Assembly (NCBI GenBank): GCA_963780825.1
Contig: CAWADL010000010.1
Span: forward strand, 434,001 to 498,000
Source: Roseiarcus sp963780825
GTDB lineage: Bacteria; Pseudomonadota; Alphaproteobacteria; Rhizobiales; Beijerinckiaceae
Length of the DNA: 64,000 bases
Direction: 5' to 3'
Made by a program: the position numbers and the translations under genes. Positions within the stretch are counted from its first letter, which is position 1. Every line of letters starts with the position of its first letter. Shown here in pieces: positions 62,712-64,000 of the stretch. The notes beneath the pieces were generated by a model, which was not told where the DNA came from, ran no database searches, and saw only the letters and a list, made by a program, of their open reading frames with translations.

Positions 62712-62805
62712 TGTAGCCGCGGTCGTTGACCGCGGCGGCGCCGTGATCGAAATTCTGCCGGATAGAGACGATCACACGAAGACCGCGGTCAACGACCGCG
62801 GCTAC
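62712..62805. repeat. Double-hairpin repeat, family C copy 5
   Basis: TGTAGCCGCGGTCGTTGACC ... GGTCAACGACCGCGGCTACA with a unique centre; it lies between the NiCoT and sensor genes. Confidence 0.9.
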
Positions 62806-62921
62806 ATCTGGCGCTTGGGCGCGCTCACAATTTCTTGACCCCAGGGGAACCCGCCCTGCGCTTGCGCGTTTAGCGTTATTTCAGCCATTAGCCGCGTCCG
62901 TCGCTTCACCTTCAGGGGTCC

Positions 62922-64000
62922 ATGCCACCGAAACCCGCCGCCGCCCCCTCCAGGCGCAACTTTGGCATGGACCCGTTGGTTGTCTTGGGGCTCGGGGCCG
63001 CTCTCGTCTTCTTCGCGGTCACCGGGGGCGTGGCCTATCTCAACATCACGATGCTGAGGGAGGACAACCAGAAGATCATCCATTCGGACGCGGTGATCTC
63101 CGCCCTCGACGAGCTGCTTTCGACCGCGAAGGACGCGGAAACCGGACAGCGCGGTTTTCTGCTGACCGGCGAGCCGAAATATCTCGACCCTTATAATGCG
63201 GCGAAGTCGGCGATTGTCGCGAAGATCGACGCGGTCGCTGAATTGACCCAGGATAACCCAACGCAGCAGGCGCGGATAGCGCCGCTGAAACGGCATCTCG
63301 ACGCCAAGACGGCTGAGTTGCAGGAGACCGATCGACCTGCACAACACCAAGGGCGCGGAGGCGGCGCTCGCCGTTGTCGTCACCGACCGCGGCAAAGTGG
63401 AGATGGACGCGATTCGCGCCGAAATCGGCGTGATGGACCAGGAGGAAGACGATCTCCGCGATCAGCGCGTGGCCGAGATGGCCGGCGCCTACAAGTCGGC
63501 GGTGCTGACCAGCGCGCTTTCCGGCTGGCTCGGCATCGTTCTCACCTTCATCGTCGGCTTCCTGATCCGCCGCACCGCCCGCATTCGCCAGCGCCAGGAA
63601 TGGCTGCAAACCGGCCAGGTCGGCCTGTCCTCGGCGATGCTCGGCGACCAGGCGCCGGAACAACTCGGCGACAACATCCTGGGTTTCCTGGCGCGCTATC
63701 TCGACGCTCATGCCGGCGCGGTCTTCGTCGGCGAAGGCGATGATCTACCGGCGTGTCTCGACCTACGGCGTTCCCGGCGGACGCCGACGTCCCCGAAACG
63801 CTTCGGCCGCAAGGAAGGGCTGCTGGGGCAGGCCGTCGCCGAGAGCCGACCTTTGCTGATCGACGACGTGCCGCGACGGATATCTGACCGTCGGCTCGGC
63901 GCTGGGCCACGACAAGCCGCGGCACATCTGGTCATCTCCCCGGCCAGCGCCGACGGCGTGGTCAACGCCGTGGTCGAACTGGGCTTCATCCGTCCCGATC
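62922..64000 (+). CDS. CHASE3/GAF sensor (likely hybrid histidine kinase), N-terminal part, frameshifted, truncated by window end
   Basis: Membrane sensor. Helix 1 is V-V-L-G-L-G-A-A-L-V-F-F-A-V (residues 19-32). The CHASE3 domain follows (about 40-190, with T-A-K-D-A-E-T-G-Q-R-G-F-L-L-T-G near 66). Helix 2 is G-W-L-G-I-V-L-T-F-I-V-G-F-L-I near 205, followed by Q-E-W-L-Q-T-G-Q-V-G-L and a GAF domain with E-G-L-L-G-Q-A-V-A-E-S-R-P-L-L-I-D-D-V-P. An extra G near 63333 breaks the frame; one or more further insertions lie after 63735. The kinase core is beyond the window. It is typical of multi-domain sensors that combine CHASE3, GAF and histidine kinase. Confidence 0.82.

Overview
This GC-rich window looks like the chromosome of a soil- or plant-associated alphaproteobacterium, probably Hyphomicrobiales. 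The evidence is rhizobial-type gene families (many sugar, sulfonate and branched-chain-type ABC importers, ACC deaminase, FCD/GntR, IclR, DeoR and AraC regulators, class III CoA-transferases) and dense families of intergenic palindromic repeats. No rRNA, tRNA, CRISPR array, prophage or transposase was recognised; tRNAs were not searched exhaustively.

Layout. 1-6.3 kb: organosulfur acquisition locus (OsmC end, SsuD-like monooxygenase, SsuA-like binding protein, acyl-CoA-dehydrogenase-like flavoprotein, second binding protein, permease, ATPase). 6.7-7.6 kb: DHH phosphoesterase. 7.7-14.5 kb (minus): ribose-type ABC importer with ribokinase, RbsD and a PanB-like enzyme, next to a PhyH dioxygenase and a divergent AraC regulator. 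15.7-19.2 kb: DUF2891 protein, MFS transporter, SDR, small membrane protein. 19.3-28.5 kb: a D-apionate catabolic cluster: ABC importer whose tandem ATPase is fused to a permease, binding protein, ApnO oxidoisomerase, NanR-like GntR regulator, RuBisCO-like protein (OiaX) and DUF1537 kinase (OiaK). 28.6-39.1 kb: one long operon with acyl-CoA synthetase, MaoC-type dehydratase, IclR, complete Liv-type importer and two class III CoA-transferases, apparently for uptake and CoA-dependent degradation of an unidentified carboxylate. 39.2-50.6 kb: GH13 glucosidase, BtpA protein, DeoR regulator, then SDR, UgpC-type ATPase, FGGY kinase, HAD phosphatase, two permeases and a binding protein: a polyol/sugar locus with two matching promoters. 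50.8-56 kb: questin-oxidase-like protein, amidohydrolase, cupin, CinA-like protein, ABC-2 exporter. 56.2-64 kb: SDR, ACC deaminase, HU-like protein, FMN hydroxyacid dehydrogenase, KDG-type kinase, NiCoT transporter and the start of a CHASE3/GAF sensor.

Many genes are broken by frameshifts. Every one I could resolve is explained by one or two extra bases, with no in-frame nonsense mutations. They cluster at 4.5-15 kb and 42-50.6 kb, while other stretches have none. This points to insertion-type sequence error rather than gene decay, so coordinates of frameshifted genes describe the reconstructed gene.

The genes mostly form self-contained import-and-catabolism modules: binding protein, permease and ATPase, then a kinase, dehydrogenase or CoA-activating enzyme, with a local regulator. 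Modules are separated by small structured repeats, some of which supply start or stop codons to neighbouring genes.
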